This document shows, in pieces, positions 61,081 to 64,000 of a DNA stretch of 64,000 nt; position 1 is the stretch's first letter; each line of letters begins with the position of its first letter. Position numbers and translations under genes: made by a program. The DNA comes from Karalla daura. Its lineage: Eukaryota; Chordata; Actinopteri; Chaetodontiformes; Leiognathidae. The notes under the pieces were generated by a model. The model was not told where the DNA came from. It made no database searches and saw nothing but the letters and a program-made list of their open reading frames with translations. The stretch lies in contig CM055198.1 of assembly GCA_029224185.1 (NCBI GenBank), positions 25,261,963 through 25,325,962 of the forward strand. The letters run 5' to 3'.

Positions 61081-61714
61081 CATACCTTAATGTAAAATAC
61101 CTTAGTTTCTTACTTACCTAAGTTATTACAAGTTTTCTTACATTTGAGTTAGAAAAGGTAATAAATTACTGCTTGAAAATTAGAAACCTCACTTCCTTTT
61201 GAAACGTTAGACAATGGAATGTCTCACAAAAAATAGTCAAGTCTCCTCTCGTTTTTCCTTTTTCTTCCTCTATGCTCCCCTCGGTCTCCTCATACTCATG
61301 CGCTAAACGGGGAAACAGCGCCCCCAAATCCTCATGGTGGCGTAAAGTGGCATTACATGCGCTGTGTGGAGCACTTGCATAGAGAATGAACGGGGAAAGT
61401 TAAGAAACGGCGTCAGTATAACTGAAGAACACCAAGGAGCAAAGGAAACAGAGCAGTTGAGCCATGAAATATGATTAATTTCATTCATATGTATTTTGAT
61501 CATTAAAACAAACATTTATTATTTAACATTTATTTTGAAGGCGGATAATGAAAATAAACAGAGACGCTTTCACAGTGACCCGGAAGTGATCCCGGGTGTT
61601 GTGTGACTGAGAGGCGCGAGACCGTGGAACCAGAATCAGGACCACGAGCCCTCAGGACCCACCTCCACCCTCCACAACCAGGACCAGAACCACCGCCCCC
61701 CCCCCCGGTCCAAC
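61081..61714. promoter_or_regulatory. polr2d upstream region with ETS site
   Basis: 61580-61588 reads CCGGAAGTG, a strong ETS/GABP-type site common in housekeeping promoters, about 130 bases before the start codon. CpG content rises from about 61560. No TATA box. Confidence 0.6.
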
Positions 61715-63321
<1,607 letters not shown>

Positions 63322-63410
63322 GACCTGGAGCAGAACCCGGATCTGGACTGGGACCTGCAGCTCATGTCTTCCGTGTGTGCTGGGCTGAGCTGGTGGTGCG
63401 TCTGACTGTG

Positions 63411-63416
63411 AATAAA
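63411..63416 (+). terminator. polr2d poly(A) signal AATAAA
   Basis: AATAAA 90 bases after the stop codon, followed by GT-rich sequence. Confidence 0.75.
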
Positions 63417-63611
63417 CTGTGTGTTTTCCACTCGGCTGCTTCCTGTCGTCATCCTGGGTTCAGCTCCTGGTCAGAATGATTGTGTGTGTGTGTGTCTGTG
63501 AGAGAGAGCTTTAGATTTTCTCTGTTATTGTTGTTTATACACATGTGAAACAAATGACAGAAAGATGAGCTCAGTAATTATCAGAACCTCCAGAGCCAGT
63601 AGTCTGACTGT

Positions 63612-63840
63612 TCATATGTTCACACAATACGTGGTAGCCCCAGCAGCTCTGGTCTGGTCCGGTTCCTCCAGGACCTCAGGAAGGACTCCGGCCGCCGTGC
63701 TCGCCATCCTCACTGAGCTGCAGCCGTGCACCAGCATCTCGTAGCCAATCAGCTGCCTCCAGAAACCCGAGTTGGGCCTGATGAAGGGGCGCTGCTCCAG
63801 CAGCAGCTCGTGGGCCTGACGCAGACTGAGACCTTCATAC
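63612..63840 (-). CDS. Dual-specificity phosphatase, DUSP14/18-like, last exon only
   Basis: The exon starts at 63840 after TGTGCTGCAG and ends at the stop at 63612. It encodes YEGLSLRQAHELLLEQRPFI, then RPNSGFWRQLIGYE, the end of the DUSP catalytic domain that follows the HCxxGxSRS active-site loop. The tail SSVRMASTAAGVLPEVLEEP resembles DUSP14/DUSP18. The active-site exon lies outside the window (minus strand, beyond 64000), so activity cannot be judged. Which family member it is remains open. Confidence 0.8.
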
Positions 63841-63962
63841 CTGCAGCACAGACAGACAGAACACCGAGTCGCTCGGATCAGTGGAAACGACTTCAACCAT
63901 GCGATGGACACATCTCCATCCTCATCCTCCTGCTCAAAGCCACTGAGGAGGAGGAACTAGAC

Positions 63963-64000
63963 CAGGGGTGTCAAACCTATTCCACACAGGCCTGTGTTGG
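63963..64000 (+). mobile_element. Terminus of a hAT-type element, cut by window end
   Basis: CAGGGGTGTCAAACCTATTC resembles the CAGGGGTGTCAAAC end of common hAT-family non-autonomous elements. Only 38 bases are visible. Confidence 0.5.

Overview
The window is vertebrate nuclear DNA, almost certainly from a teleost fish. The reasons are multi-exon genes with GT-AG introns, long CA/TG microsatellites, an array of single-exon fish-type olfactory receptor (OR) genes, and remnants of Tc1, pogo-like, piggyBac, hAT and non-LTR elements of the kinds common in fish. I cannot name the species.

Layout. A decayed Tc1-like transposon opens the window (1-1198). A block of housekeeping genes follows: spcs2 (minus, 5 exons, 1707-3984), rnf169 (minus, 6 proposed exons, 6407-9639), lipt2 (plus, 3 exons, 10005-11475) and pgm2l1 (plus, 14 exons, 14685-19633). 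From memory the same four genes lie together on human 11q13.4 next to an OR gene, so this looks like an old syntenic block. From about 20.7 to 55 kb there is an OR cluster: one frameshifted pseudogene (20681-21588) and eight intact single-exon receptors, here called OR-A to OR-H. Between them are minisatellites, a G-rich repeat, an interstitial telomeric repeat and many transposon fossils, mostly at 34-49 kb. The last part has a TAGA/CAGA microsatellite, a long minus-strand non-LTR retrotransposon copy (about 57.96-60.75 kb), polr2d (plus, 4 exons, 61715-63321) and the last exon of a dual-specificity phosphatase (minus, 63612-63840).

How the genes relate. Spcs2 acts in the ER signal peptidase, Rnf169 binds ubiquitin marks at DNA breaks, Lipt2 starts mitochondrial lipoylation, Pgm2l1 makes glucose-1,6-bisphosphate and Polr2d is RNA polymerase II subunit Rpb4. 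They share a neighbourhood, not a pathway. The ORs form the only functional cluster.

Most interesting signals. (1) The ORs behave like constant/variable cassettes. A TM1-TM3 block is identical at nucleotide level between otherwise diverged genes (234 of 234 bases between OR-F and OR-G), while TM3-TM5 differs in sharply bounded tracts, even within otherwise near-identical duplicates (OR-A/B inverted, OR-D/E direct). This points to ectopic gene conversion. (2) In four genes (rnf169, lipt2, pgm2l1, polr2d) a long TG repeat runs directly into a 3' splice site. (3) spcs2 has a textbook U12-type AT-AC intron. (4) The rnf169 model has no RING domain. (5) A 33-base piece of OR-A sequence sits in the pgm2l1 3' flank and carries its candidate AATAAA. 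All exon models were assembled by hand from splice signals, reading phase and remembered protein families; no database search was run.
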